DNA of 64,000 nucleotides from RGIG5612 sp045598285 (lineage in GTDB: Bacteria > Bacillota > Clostridia > Lachnospirales > Lachnospiraceae): contig JAZLLU010000007.1 in NCBI GenBank assembly GCA_045598285.1, positions 19,952-83,951 of the forward strand, read 5' to 3'. Below are positions 45,260-52,863 of the stretch, piece by piece. The translations under genes were made by a program, and so were the position numbers. Within the stretch, counting starts at the first letter, position 1. Every line of letters starts with the position of its first letter. The notes under the pieces are model-generated. The model was not told where the DNA came from and did no database searches. It saw only the letters and a list, made by a program, of their open reading frames with translations.

Positions 45260-46021
45260 TTATTGTACTAATAAGAATGATGCCAGGAAATTGCCAACTT
45301 CTTTAATTAAGCTAGTTGTAAATGTTAAGTATTTTTCCAAAACAGGTAAAAAACCTTCAAATGTGATATTTCCTGTATAAACAGCGGCAACAAAAATACC
45401 AACAAGAATAATATTGAATATTAAAGCAAAAATAGATAAAGTTTTACCTGCTATAGCAGCACCATATCTATAATGTCTTGTTGCAGCACCACCAAAGATA
45501 ATACCAAAGATAGATAATACAAAAACTACAACATTAACGCCTGGAATCCAGAAGAATAAAAGTGAAATTAAACCAAAACCAAGTGAAAGTCCAGCAGTAC
45601 ATTTTCCTTTTCCTTCAGGTGGTACAGGTCTAAAATATTTTTCATCTTTTTTACTGATATTATTATTTTTAGGATCAGCTTCTTTTTCTGCAACCACAAC
45701 AGCAACTTCCTCTTTAGGCTGTTCTACAACTGGCTCAGCAGCAACTTCTTCTATAGGCTGTTCTACAACTGGCTCAGCAACAACTTCCTCTTTAGGCTGT
45801 TCTACAACTAGCTCAGTAACAACTTCCTCTTTAGGCTGTTCTACAACTGGCTCGGCAACAACTTCCTCTATAGGTTGTTCTACAACTGGCTCGGCAACAA
45901 CTTCCTCTATAGGTTGTTCTACAACTGGCTCGGCAACTATAACAGGAATAACTGCTCCGCAGTTTGGACAAAATTCATACTCGTCTTTGCATGTTTCGCC
46001 ACAATTTCCACAGTACTTCAT
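45260..46021 (-). CDS. Zinc-ribbon membrane protein with 13-residue repeats
   Basis: A 253-residue protein: N-terminal zinc ribbon (C4, C7, C18, C21 in YCGNCGE...FCPNCGA), then six tandem copies of a 13-residue unit like VVAEPVVEQPIEE (residues 28-105), then a polar stretch and a DUF4190-like C-terminus with two hydrophobic segments (about 148-210) and an amphipathic end. The repeat is likely an extended acidic spacer. It lies directly upstream of polA but has no evident link to replication. Function unknown. Confidence 0.8.
   Translation of the reverse strand: MKYCGNCGETCKDEYEFCPNCGAVIPVIVAEPVVEQPIEEVVAEPVVEQPIEEVVAEPVVEQPKEEVVTELVVEQPKEEVVAEPVVEQPIEEVAAEPVVEQPKEEVAVVVAEKEADPKNNNISKKDEKYFRPVPPEGKGKCTAGLSLGFGLISLLFFWIPGVNVVVFVLSIFGIIFGGAATRHYRYGAAIAGKTLSIFALIFNIILVGIFVAAVYTGNITFEGFLPVLEKYLTFTTSLIKEVGNFLASFLLVQ
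45707..45940 (-). repeat. Six tandem 39-bp coding repeats
   Basis: Exactly 234 bp, six in-frame units of 39 bp encoding the 13-residue repeat. Units differ at a few positions (Ile/Lys at position 11, Ala-Glu-Pro versus Thr-Glu-Leu), and adjacent units are close to identical at DNA level, so copy number may vary between strains. Confidence 0.9.
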
Positions 46022-46066
46022 TTAATATACCTCCGTAGTATGATAAAAATATATTTTTACTAGTGT

Positions 46067-46095
46067 AGTATAACACATATTGGCGTATAAGTAAA
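46067..46095 (-). promoter_or_regulatory. Promoter of the zinc-ribbon/polA run
   Basis: On the minus strand a TATACT -10 (46072-46067) with extended TG one base upstream, and a weak TTTACT -35 (46095-46090) at 17-base spacing. Confidence 0.5.
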
Positions 46096-46134
46096 AAAAC
46101 AATATCTAATTTTAATAATAAAAATTAATTATAC

Positions 46135-46163
46135 TTGATATTTTTAATGAATTTTTATAAGAT
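46135..46163 (+). promoter_or_regulatory. Promoter of tRNA-Leu
   Basis: TTGATA (46135-46140), 17-base spacer, TAAGAT (46158-46163), with the mature tRNA 5' end 11 bases further on. Confidence 0.65.
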
Positions 46164-46173
46164 ATAAAAGCTT

Positions 46174-46256
46174 GCAGGTGTGGCGGAATGGCAGACGCAC
46201 CAGACTCAAAATCTGGCGAGGGCAACCTTGTGTGGGTTCAAGTCCCACCACCTGCA
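46174..46256 (+). tRNA. tRNA-Leu (anticodon CAA)
   Basis: An 83-base class II tRNA: acceptor GCAGGTG pairs with CACCTGC, discriminator A at 46256. The anticodon stem CCAGA/TCTGG encloses CTCAAAA with anticodon CAA, reading UUG. A long variable arm follows, and the T-arm is GTGGG-TTCAAGT-CCCAC. The 3' CCA is not encoded. It is the only tRNA I see in the window. Confidence 0.96.
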
Positions 46257-46264
46257 TAAAAGGA

Positions 46265-46294
46265 AGCAGACTATGAGGTAGTCTGCTTTCTTTT
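46265..46294 (+). terminator. Terminator of tRNA-Leu
   Basis: AGCAGACTA (46265-46273) pairs with TAGTCTGCT (46279-46287) around a five-base loop, followed by TTCTTTT. Confidence 0.88.
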
Positions 46295-46298
46295 ATCC

Positions 46299-46406
46299 CA
46301 AGTGGGACTTGAACAAGGAAGATTCAAGCACGAAAGTGCGAAGAATCTGACGCGGCCTGAAAGGCACGAAGTGCCGGCGGAAGTCCCACCACCTGCATAA
46401 AAGGAA
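46299..46406. repeat. Structured element bounded by copies of the tRNA-Leu 3' end
   Basis: Left end: GTGGGACTTGAAC (46302-46314) is an exact inverted copy of the tRNA T-loop and 3' T-stem (46236-46248). Right end: 46381-46406 is an exact 26-base direct copy of 46240-46265, which covers the T-arm 3' half, acceptor 3' strand and the bases just after the tRNA. The two ends pair (GTGGGACTT with AAGTCCCAC). Inside are two hairpins: AGATTC/GAATCT capped by GCAC-GAAA-GTGC (46320-46348), and GGCAC-GAA-GTGCC (46363-46375). The whole folds like a three-way junction and is GC-richer than its surroundings. Confidence 0.85.
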
Positions 46407-46437
46407 AAAGAGTGTCAGCGACACTCTTTTTTCTTTT
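46405..46437. terminator. Second terminator, after the structured element
   Basis: AAAAGAGTGTC (46406-46416) and GACACTCTTTT (46420-46430) form a strong stem with a three-base loop and T-run; A-rich on the other side, so it may also end the aminotransferase transcript on the minus strand. Confidence 0.85.
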
Positions 46438-46461
46438 ATTATAAAAAATAACTTAAACTTC

Positions 46462-47661
46462 TTACTCTATATTTGAACAAAATTCTTTTATTCTACTCAT
46501 ACCCTTGTCTATTTGAGCTACACTAATTGCATAAGAAAGTCTAAAGTGATCATCAAAACCAAAATCATCACAAGGAATAATTGCAACTTGATAATCTTCT
46601 AATAAATATTTAGCAAAATCTTTAGCATTATTAATTACATGACCAAAATATTTTTTACCAATAAGTTCTGACATATCAACAAAAAGATAAAAGGCACCTT
46701 GAGGTTCCAATGCACTGAGATTATCAATTTCCCTAAGTTTTGAAAAAATATATTTACGCCTTTCATCGAAAGCGGCATTCATTTCCCTCACACAAGTTTG
46801 GTCACCACTGATTGCACTAAAAGCAGCCATCTGCGCAATAGAATTAGGATTAGATGTTTGGTGTGATTGAACATTTCCCATAATTTTCGCAATCTCTAAA
46901 GGTGCACCTGCATAACCTATTCTCCATCCAGTCATAGCATAACTTTTTGCAAGACCATTAACAGTAATTGTTCTTTTATAAATTTCATCATTCAAAGAAG
47001 CAATACTAACCGCTTCTTCTTTTCCGTAACAAAGATTTTCGTAAATTTCATCAGAAATAACATAAATATCATGAGAAACAGCAAACTTAGCAATTTCCTC
47101 AAGTTCATCTTTTTCATAAACCATACCAGTAGGATTGTTAGGTGAATTTAAGATGAAAGCTTTAGTCTTCGATGTAAAGGCTTTTTCTAACATATCAACG
47201 TTAATCTTATAAGAAGTTTCCTTAGACCCTTCAACAATAACTGGCACTCCACCAGCAAGTTTTACAATTTCAGGATAACTTAACCAATAAGGAGAAGGAA
47301 TAATTACTTCGTCACCAGGGTTAATAATCGCAGTAAAAACATTAGTAAGAACATGTTTACCACCATTACAAATAACAATTTGCTCAGGCGAATAATTAAT
47401 TTTATTATAATTCTTAAATTTCTTAGCAATTGCTTCTTTAAGTTCAACAATACCTGATGCAGGAGTATATTTAGTAAATCCATCATCAATAGCTCTTTTT
47501 GCAGCAGTACAAATATGCTCAGGAGTATTAAAATCAGGTTCGCCAGCTGCAAAACCTACAACATCCATTCCGTTCTTTTTCATTTCTTTAGCTTTTGCTG
47601 TAATTTCTAATGTGGAAGAAGATTTAACAGCTAATGCTTTAGTTGATAATTCTAGTGACAT
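46462..47661 (-). CDS. Aspartate-type PLP aminotransferase
   Basis: A 399-residue class I aminotransferase, probably aspartate or broad aromatic/aspartate specificity. Motifs: GFAAGEPDFNTPEHI, FILNSPNNPTGMVY, SDEIYENLCYG, and NGLAKSYAMTGWRIGY with the PLP Lys, then RLSYAISV near the end. The start is ATG 47661 after AAGGAG; an upstream GTG three codons earlier overlaps that site. It is followed by a bidirectional terminator and stands alone. Confidence 0.9.
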   Translation of the reverse strand: MSLELSTKALAVKSSSTLEITAKAKEMKKNGMDVVGFAAGEPDFNTPEHICTAAKRAIDDGFTKYTPASGIVELKEAIAKKFKNYNKINYSPEQIVICNGGKHVLTNVFTAIINPGDEVIIPSPYWLSYPEIVKLAGGVPVIVEGSKETSYKINVDMLEKAFTSKTKAFILNSPNNPTGMVYEKDELEEIAKFAVSHDIYVISDEIYENLCYGKEEAVSIASLNDEIYKRTITVNGLAKSYAMTGWRIGYAGAPLEIAKIMGNVQSHQTSNPNSIAQMAAFSAISGDQTCVREMNAAFDERRKYIFSKLREIDNLSALEPQGAFYLFVDMSELIGKKYFGHVINNAKDFAKYLLEDYQVAIIPCDDFGFDDHFRLSYAISVAQIDKGMSRIKEFCSNIE

Positions 47662-47732
47662 AACAATCACTCCTTATAAAATTTTGTTAATTATACACAC
47701 TTATTAAATAGAAATACAAGTATATTTTAAAA

Positions 47733-47763
47733 TAAAACAAGACGCAAAATAGCGTCTTGTTTA
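47733..47763 (-). terminator. Terminator of rny
   Basis: On the minus strand ACAAGACGC (47760-47752) pairs with GCGTCTTGT (47745-47737) around a six-base loop, followed by TTTATTTT. Confidence 0.88.
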
Positions 47764-47791
47764 TTGATTTTTAATGATATTTTGATAAAGA

Positions 47792-49348
47792 CTATTTAGC
47801 AATATCTGTAACTCTAGATTCGCGGATAATATTTACTTTAATTTGTCCAGGATATTCTAGTTCATCTTCGATACGTTTAACAATATCTCTACCCATAATT
47901 ACCATCTGAGCATCGTTAACCTTTTCAGGTACAACCATAACTCTAATTTCTCTACCTGCCTGAATAGCAAAAGATTTATCAACACCATTTTGTTCATTGC
48001 AAATATCTTCAAGTTGTTGAAGTCTATTTGTATAAGTATCAAGTGATTCACGTCTTGCACCTGGTCTAGCAGCACTGATAGCGTCTGCAGCAGCAACTAT
48101 GCAAGCAATAAGTGATTCTGGCTCAACATCGCCATGATGAGATGCGACAGAATTGATAATAATTTGTGATTCTTTATATTTTTTACAAAGATCAACACCA
48201 ATTTGAATATGAGAGCCTTCAATTTCATGGTCAATTGCCTTACCAATATCATGAAGAAGACCAGCTCTTTTAGCAATTCTTACATCGCATCCAATCTCAC
48301 TTGCCAATAATCCTGAAAGAATAGCAACCTCTATAGAGTGCTTGAGTGCATTCTGTCCATAGCTAGTTCTGTATTTCATCTTTCCAAGAAGTTTAACAAG
48401 TTCAGGGTGAATACCATGCACACCAACCTCAAGTACAGCATTCTCGCCAGCTTCCTTGATGATTTTGTCAACTTCTTTTTGAGCTTTTTCTACAGTTTCT
48501 TCGATTCTTGCCGGATGAATTCTACCATCGACGATAAGTTTTTCTAGAGCAATTCTAGCTACTTCACGTCTTACAGGGTCAAATCCTGATAAAATAACAG
48601 CTTCAGGAGTATCATCAATAATAAGATCAACACCCGTGATAGTTTCTAAAGCACGGATATTTCTTCCTTCACGACCAATGATACGCCCCTTCATTTCATC
48701 GTTCGGCAACTGCACAACTGAAATAGTAGATTCTGAAACATGGTCTGCAGCGCTACGCTGAATAGCAGAAACAATGTATTCCTTTGCCTTTTTATCAGCG
48801 TCTTCTCTAGCCCTAACTTCAGATTCTTTAATCATTTTAGCAGCATCGAGTTCTACTTCTTCTTTAAGACTATCAAGTAAAATTTCTTTTGCTTGTTCGG
48901 AGGTATAACCAGAAATTCTTTCTAGTTCTTTTTTTCGTTGTTCAGTAACAACTTTTAGTTCTTCTTTTTGCTTTTCCAAATCAGCAGTTTTATCATTTAA
49001 GGATTGTTGCAATCTATCTAATTGCTCATTCTTTTTATCAACTGCTTCTTCTTTTTGAAGAACTCTCTTCTCGTATTTTTGCAATTCGTTTCTTCGCTCT
49101 TTTGATTCTTTTTCTAAATCGTTTTTAACACGAATAGATTCCTCTTTAACCTCAATAAGAGCTTCTTTTTTCTTGGTTTCAGCAGCTTTAAGAGCATCAT
49201 CAATAATGCTTCTTGCCTTCTCTTCAGCACTACCAATTTTATTTTTAAAATCATCAGTAGTTTTCTTTTCAGAGAATTTCCAAGCAAGTGCTGCACCAAC
49301 AACGAAACAAACTACAGCAATAAGGATCGTTAACCAAGTTTGAACCAT
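47792..49348 (-). CDS. rny: Ribonuclease Y
   Basis: Membrane-anchored endoribonuclease that initiates mRNA decay in Firmicutes. The 518-residue protein has an N-terminal membrane helix (about 5-24), a long charged coiled coil (about 30-190), a KH domain (DEMKGRIIGREGRNIRALE) and an HD domain with HSIEVAILSGLLASEIG and LLHDIGKAIDHE. AGGAGG precedes the ATG. In many Firmicutes rny neighbours recA; here they are separate. Confidence 0.96.
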   Translation of the reverse strand: MVQTWLTILIAVVCFVVGAALAWKFSEKKTTDDFKNKIGSAEEKARSIIDDALKAAETKKKEALIEVKEESIRVKNDLEKESKERRNELQKYEKRVLQKEEAVDKKNEQLDRLQQSLNDKTADLEKQKEELKVVTEQRKKELERISGYTSEQAKEILLDSLKEEVELDAAKMIKESEVRAREDADKKAKEYIVSAIQRSAADHVSESTISVVQLPNDEMKGRIIGREGRNIRALETITGVDLIIDDTPEAVILSGFDPVRREVARIALEKLIVDGRIHPARIEETVEKAQKEVDKIIKEAGENAVLEVGVHGIHPELVKLLGKMKYRTSYGQNALKHSIEVAILSGLLASEIGCDVRIAKRAGLLHDIGKAIDHEIEGSHIQIGVDLCKKYKESQIIINSVASHHGDVEPESLIACIVAAADAISAARPGARRESLDTYTNRLQQLEDICNEQNGVDKSFAIQAGREIRVMVVPEKVNDAQMVIMGRDIVKRIEDELEYPGQIKVNIIRESRVTDIAK

Positions 49349-49482
49349 ACGAGGAGCACCTCCTTATTTAATTTTCATTGTACAATACAACAGATGTATT
49401 TTAATATTTTTAACAAAGATTGTCAACAAACGACCTCAATATATTGTATAAAATAGTCAAAAAAAGCCCTATATATGCAATA

Positions 49483-49514
49483 AAATAAGACCCTTTGGGT
49501 ATGCAAAGGGTCTT
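49483..49514 (-). terminator. Terminator of the SipW/TasA-like pair
   Basis: On the minus strand AAGACCCTTTG (49514-49504) pairs with CAAAGGGTCTT (49497-49487) around a six-base loop, followed by ATTTTATT. Confidence 0.85.
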
Positions 49515-49543
49515 AAAAGTTTATATTTATTTATAGGGACACA

Positions 49544-50224
49544 CTAGTCAATTTGAGTAAATTGAGTTTTACAAATGAGTTTTAATGAGATAGGATTTTT
49601 TGCTGAGTTACTCATTAATGCAGTATCTTTTGCATCGTTTTCTTTAGATGTTGAAAACGGCCAACTCCATTCTATAGATATAGGCGAGTAATCTTCATAT
49701 AGATAATTAGCATTAAAAATTTCGTGACATACTACTACCTCTTCTAGAGCTGCAAGTAAATCTTCCTTGCTACTATAATCTAAACCATTTAATGTAAATT
49801 CTTCTTTTGAATTATTATCAAGAGCATGTGTTAGCTTAAAATTAATTGGACAATAGAAATTTCCGCTTCCGTCTTCCCAATCGCCGTTTAATTCAAGGTC
49901 TAGGCTATAAGTACCATCTAGTAAAATTTCATTAATTCCATTAAATTTTAAATTAATTTTATTACTAGTACCAGGAGCTAAAACTTTAGCGTCTGCTTTA
50001 ACAGAATAAGTAGTTTTTTTAGCTAGTTCTTCAACATCAGAAATATACTTTTTATTGAAGAGATCGCTACCAGTTATCTCGATATTACAAGATGCTACAT
50101 TAGCACTATCTTCATAAGTAGTTGCTGTGGTGAAATTTGCCATAGTACTTCCAATTACAGTAGTAGTTAAAATAGTAACTAAAGCTAATCCAGTTAGAAT
50201 TTTGTAAGTTTTATTTTGTTTCAT
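49544..50224 (-). CDS. Secreted TasA/camelysin-like protein with SipW-type signal
   Basis: A 226-residue exported protein. It starts with a basic segment and hydrophobic core (KILTGLALVTILTTTVIGST) and then MANFTTATTYEDSANVAS, resembling the SipW-dependent signal and mature start of TasA and CalY proteins. The rest is beta-rich, with Cys at four or five positions and no enzyme motif. The SipW-like peptidase gene lies directly upstream, 58 bases away. Likely a surface or matrix protein processed by it; fibre formation is speculation. Confidence 0.72.
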   Translation of the reverse strand: MKQNKTYKILTGLALVTILTTTVIGSTMANFTTATTYEDSANVASCNIEITGSDLFNKKYISDVEELAKKTTYSVKADAKVLAPGTSNKINLKFNGINEILLDGTYSLDLELNGDWEDGSGNFYCPINFKLTHALDNNSKEEFTLNGLDYSSKEDLLAALEEVVVCHEIFNANYLYEDYSPISIEWSWPFSTSKENDAKDTALMSNSAKNPISLKLICKTQFTQID

Positions 50225-50282
50225 CTTTTTTCCTTTCTAAAAATTTTCTTTATATATAAACCGTCATACCCCAGATATATAA

Positions 50283-50864
50283 CTATCTATTATTTAAATA
50301 TCTGCGTTTAAAGTGCTTCTTAAATTTTGAAAACAAAATAATTAATGCATACGCCAAAATAACAACAACAAAAATTAATATTAAAGTTATAGGTTGCCTA
50401 ATTATTTTAATAAACGAGCCAAGTTTTGGAATACGTCCAACATATTTTCCTAAAATAGAATTACTATCTAGCTTATATCCATCGCTAAAATTATTAGCAT
50501 CACCTTTAGTAGAAAATTTTTTAATATTTTTTTCATAAAATATATTTTCGATACGATGAGTAACAATTATTTTTTTGCTAGAATTATTATCTTCAAAAGA
50601 AATTATATCCCCAACAACAATTTCACCAGGCTTTATTGGCTTAGAAAAAATCAAATCACCTTTTTCAAATAATGGATACATTGAATTAGATTCCACAATT
50701 AAAGGATAGACGCCAAAAATTTTACTATTAGAATTTTTATGAAATGTTTGGTGAATCCATAATGAAATATTAATAATTATTATTAAACATAAAAAAACGC
50801 ATAAGATAATAGCTAAGACTTTTGCTGTGATTTTAGACAGCTTTTTTAAGAATTTTTCGTTCAT
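50283..50864 (-). CDS. sipW: SipW-like (ER-type) signal peptidase I
   Basis: A 193-residue membrane protease with a hydrophobic N-terminal anchor (about 15-36) and a second hydrophobic segment near 160-180. Catalytic Ser61 is in ESNSMYPLFEKGD and His103 in VTHRIE, the Ser-His arrangement of ER-type signal peptidases such as SipW rather than Ser-Lys of LepB; KGDANN supplies the conserved Asp122. It probably cleaves the protein encoded just downstream. Confidence 0.87.
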   Translation of the reverse strand: MNEKFLKKLSKITAKVLAIILCVFLCLIIIINISLWIHQTFHKNSNSKIFGVYPLIVESNSMYPLFEKGDLIFSKPIKPGEIVVGDIISFEDNNSSKKIIVTHRIENIFYEKNIKKFSTKGDANNFSDGYKLDSNSILGKYVGRIPKLGSFIKIIRQPITLILIFVVVILAYALIILFSKFKKHFKRRYLNNR

Positions 50865-51067
50865 AGAAACCTCCTAAAAGATTAAAAGATTGATATGCAA
50901 AGAAATGCAAACCAAAAAGGAAATATTAAATTATAAAAAACTTTTTTCGAAATCATGTTGAGATCCCAACGAAGAATTGTTGAAATATCAGATTTGTAAT
51001 TTGAAATTATACACTTTTGAAAAATAAATGCAAGAAAAAAATAAAAAAATTTTTTATGAATAAATAA

Positions 51068-51946
51068 TTAAACGGATTTTTTTATGTTTATTTCTGAAAC
51101 TACTGCTCCACCAATAATTAAGATAGCACCAAAAATTGTGTACATATCGAAAGGCTCTAATAGAATAAAAACAGAACATAAAACTGCAATAAAAGGATCA
51201 ATATAACTTAAAATTCCGCAAGTTTGCGCAGGTAAATTTATCATAGCTGCAAAATAAAGCATATAAGCTATGCCAGTATGAACAATACAAACAATTAATA
51301 AGAAAATTATTGAGCGAGTATCAAAAGTTAATTCGCTTACTTTTTGAGTTGAAAAAACATACGGAATCATAACTAATCCAGCAAAAAGCATCTGGCCTGT
51401 TGTTCTCTCATATGACCCAACATCCATTTTTTTATTTATTAAAATTACGAAAGCATAAAGAATTGCTGCACCTAAACCAAAAATCATACCTAAAGGTGTG
51501 AAATCATTTGAATTAAAATTGCCAATTAATCCTGAAATAAAAACCATACCAATTAATATAACAATAACGCAAAGAATTTTTTGCACAGATAATTTTTCTT
51601 TAATAACTATAGGGGAAAATAAAATTACTATTACAGGAGCAAAATAATAAAATAAAGTTGCAATAGCAACAGAAGTATATTTGTAAGCCTCGAATAAAAG
51701 AACCCAATTAAAACCTATTGCAACTCCAGTAATAATTATCAAAATATAATCTTTAAATTTATATTTGAAATTAACAGATTTTCTTTTAAAAAGACATACA
51801 ATTAGCATAAATAAAAACGCAACTAATCCTCTACACATAGAAATAAAGCTACTAGGAAGATTGATGTATTTAACAAAAACACCAATACTTCCAAATATAG
51901 CCATAGAAAGTATAATTTCAATTTTAGATAAAGTAATTTTAGACAT
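51068..51946 (-). CDS. EamA/DMT family transporter
   Basis: A 292-residue protein with about ten transmembrane segments in two EamA repeats (each about 140 residues), typical of drug/metabolite exporters. The second repeat includes CGILSYIDPFIAVLCSVFILLEP. It abuts metA with a one-base overlap, so export of a homoserine- or methionine-related metabolite or an amino acid is possible, but the substrate is not evident. Confidence 0.85.
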   Translation of the reverse strand: MSKITLSKIEIILSMAIFGSIGVFVKYINLPSSFISMCRGLVAFLFMLIVCLFKRKSVNFKYKFKDYILIIITGVAIGFNWVLLFEAYKYTSVAIATLFYYFAPVIVILFSPIVIKEKLSVQKILCVIVILIGMVFISGLIGNFNSNDFTPLGMIFGLGAAILYAFVILINKKMDVGSYERTTGQMLFAGLVMIPYVFSTQKVSELTFDTRSIIFLLIVCIVHTGIAYMLYFAAMINLPAQTCGILSYIDPFIAVLCSVFILLEPFDMYTIFGAILIIGGAVVSEINIKKSV

Positions 51947-52854
51947 TAATTTAATTCATAAGGTGTAGCTTGATATACGTAATAATTAAGCCAATTTGTA
52001 TATAACGTATTAGCGTGACCACGCCAAGTAAGCAAAGGCTTATTATTAGGATCGTTTTTAGGATAATAATTTTTAGGAATTTTAGGATTAAGCCCTTTTT
52101 TAACATCTCTTTTATATTCTGAATCTAAAGTATTTCTATCATACTCTGGATGTCCCATCACAAAGATTCTTTTTCCGTCTTTAGACATAGCTAAAAATAC
52201 GCCAGCAGTTTTTGAGTCAGCTAAAATCGTTATATCTTTTATTTTAGCAATATCTTCAGCACGAACTTCAGTGTATCTAGAGTGTGGAGCTAAGAATACA
52301 TCATCAAACCCTCTTACCAAAGGACATTTTCTATGATGAACTTCATGAGAATAAATACCTGTTAGTTTTTGTCTTAATTTATATTTTTTAAGTCCATAAA
52401 AATGATAAAGAGCTGCTTGTGCACCCCAACAAAGGAACAAAGAAGAAGTAACATTTTTGTCAGCCCAATCCATAATCTGCTCTAATTCTTCCCAATAATC
52501 AATTGCTTCATAACTTAGTAGTTCTAAAGGTGCGCCAGTAATAATTAAACCATCATATTTTTTATCTTTAATATCATTAAATTGACAATAAAATTGGTTT
52601 AAGTGAGATATTGCAGTGTTTTTAGATTTATGACCCGAAGGAATCATAAAAGTTAAATTAACTTGCAAAGGGGTATTTGAAAGAGACCTGATAATTTGAA
52701 TTTCAGTATCTTCTTTTAATGGCATTAAATTAAGAAGTACAATCTCTAAAGGACGTATATCCTGAGAAATTGCCCTGGTCTCATCCATAATAAAAATATT
52801 CTCATTTTCAATTACTGACCTAGCTGGAAGATCATGTTGAACTTTAATTGGCAT
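51946..52854 (-). CDS. metA: Homoserine O-acyltransferase MetA, predicted acetyl type
   Basis: First committed step of methionine synthesis from homoserine. The 302-residue MetA has nucleophile Cys142 in LFLCWGAQAALYHFYG and the catalytic His/Glu segment in VMGHPEYDRNTLDSEY. Position 111 is Glu (GAPLE); in this family Glu111 is associated with acetyl-CoA use and Gly111 with succinyl-CoA, so it is probably a homoserine O-acetyltransferase despite the family name. No SAM riboswitch is visible upstream, as ligA is 10 bases away. Confidence 0.92.
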   Translation of the reverse strand: MPIKVQHDLPARSVIENENIFIMDETRAISQDIRPLEIVLLNLMPLKEDTEIQIIRSLSNTPLQVNLTFMIPSGHKSKNTAISHLNQFYCQFNDIKDKKYDGLIITGAPLELLSYEAIDYWEELEQIMDWADKNVTSSLFLCWGAQAALYHFYGLKKYKLRQKLTGIYSHEVHHRKCPLVRGFDDVFLAPHSRYTEVRAEDIAKIKDITILADSKTAGVFLAMSKDGKRIFVMGHPEYDRNTLDSEYKRDVKKGLNPKIPKNYYPKNDPNNKPLLTWRGHANTLYTNWLNYYVYQATPYELN

Positions 52855-52863
52855 AAAGCACCT

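Noticed and set aside
45707..45940. CRISPR array
   Set aside because: The 39-bp units are contiguous, in frame and coding, with no spacers.
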